From Candidatus Puniceispirillum sp. (GTDB lineage: Bacteria; Pseudomonadota; Alphaproteobacteria; Puniceispirillales; Puniceispirillaceae): a stretch of 51,338 nucleotides of DNA. Below, piece after piece: positions 51,015 to 51,338 of the stretch. The stretch's first letter is position 1, and each line of letters begins with the position of its first letter. The translations under genes were made by a program, and so were the position numbers. The DNA lies in NCBI GenBank assembly GCA_028383305.1, contig JAOEVD010000016.1:1-51338 (forward strand). Direction: 5' to 3'. The notes beneath the pieces are model-generated. The model made no database searches. It saw only the letters and a program-made list of their open reading frames with translations, and was not told the origin of the DNA.

Positions 51015-51338
51015 ATGCGAATCGCAAAGGTTACACTTATTGCAACTGCAATCTTCTCATCGAGTTTAGCTTGTGCCTCGGAAGGTTTAGGTGTTGTCAC
51101 GTCAATCAAGCCCATCCATTCCCTGGTTTCAGCGGTCATGGACGGCATTGGCACGCCGTCGCTAATTATTGAGGGGGCAGGGTCTCCACACACATACGCG
51201 TTAAAACCATCGCAGGCAAAAGCACTGCAAGATGCTGATTTGGTTTTCTGGGTCGGTCCAGCCATAGAGAGTTTTCTTGAAAAACCGATTAAGGAGGTTG
51301 CTTCCAGTGCACGTATTGTCACCTTGTCAGATGCAAAT
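51015..51338 (+). CDS. znuA: Zinc ABC transporter substrate-binding protein ZnuA (3' end outside window)
   Basis: 108 codons are visible to the window edge. A signal peptide (MRIAKVTLIATAIFSSSLACASE) is followed by VVTSIKPIHSLVSAVMDGIG and the first zinc His in EGAGSPHTYALKPSQAKAL, then DADLVFWVGPAIESFLEKP, the ZnuA pattern. ATG at 51015. Divergent from znuCB-zur. Confidence 0.92.
   Translation, partial: MRIAKVTLIATAIFSSSLACASEGLGVVTSIKPIHSLVSAVMDGIGTPSLIIEGAGSPHTYALKPSQAKALQDADLVFWVGPAIESFLEKPIKEVASSARIVTLSDAN

Overview
The window looks like a free-living marine alphaproteobacterium, plausibly a SAR116-type organism. This is an inference from gene content: an HMP-salvage thiamine operon, three EamA permeases, NitT/TauT transporters, a pirin, a cobalt-type nitrile hydratase and an alphaproteobacterial DinB with an N-terminal zinc knuckle. 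There is no rRNA gene or species marker. Base composition looks uneven by eye: about 7.7-35 kb is richer in G+C, while the left end and 35-48.7 kb are more AT-rich and carry accessory genes and gene debris.

Layout: (1) 1-5.6 kb: the end of a gamma-glutamyltransferase, then a leftward operon for a NitT/TauT-type ABC importer ending in an alpha/beta hydrolase. (2) 5.8-7.5 kb: a leftward aconitase-X pair that stops one base from a degenerate 3' half of an initiator-tRNA gene, followed by a terminator. (3) 7.7-10.4 kb: single genes (DCC protein, DUF1330, haloacid dehalogenase, YeeE/YedE sulfur permease). (4) 10.5-18.2 kb: a TPP riboswitch and a ten-gene thiamine operon, thiD-thiO-thiS-thiG-thiE-thiF-like-thiY-tenA-thiZ-thiX, without thiC. 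(5) 18.2-34.9 kb: queF, speD-speE, two EamA permeases, an Old Yellow Enzyme, dinB, a VOC protein, pirin, an SDR without its catalytic residues, a nitrile hydratase operon, a SulP transporter, and an ScfR/RamB-like regulator divergent from a class V aminotransferase with a clear operator between them. (6) 35-42.3 kb: small hypotheticals, a TauE/SafE protein, a DUF938 methyltransferase, a GFA protein, an SDR, a third EamA permease, and a polysaccharide deacetylase paired with a secreted ricin-like protein. (7) 42.5-48.6 kb: the most unusual part. A family of same-orientation repeats of up to about 215 bp separates one- or two-gene modules (two Fe/2-oxoglutarate dioxygenases; a PrpF isomerase; a sulfatase with an in-frame amber codon). 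Truncated tails of a ureohydrolase and an FMN-dependent alpha-hydroxy-acid dehydrogenase lie against the repeats. (8) 48.8-51.3 kb: a zinc-uptake locus, zur-znuB-znuC leftward and znuA rightward, with a Zur-like operator between them.

The best candidate for something undescribed is the repeat-punctuated array in (7). Each repeat holds two potential hairpins and a pair of 12-bp iterons, which is the look of tyrosine-recombinase attachment arms without a recombinase. This suggests a stepwise scar or cassette platform rather than one island.
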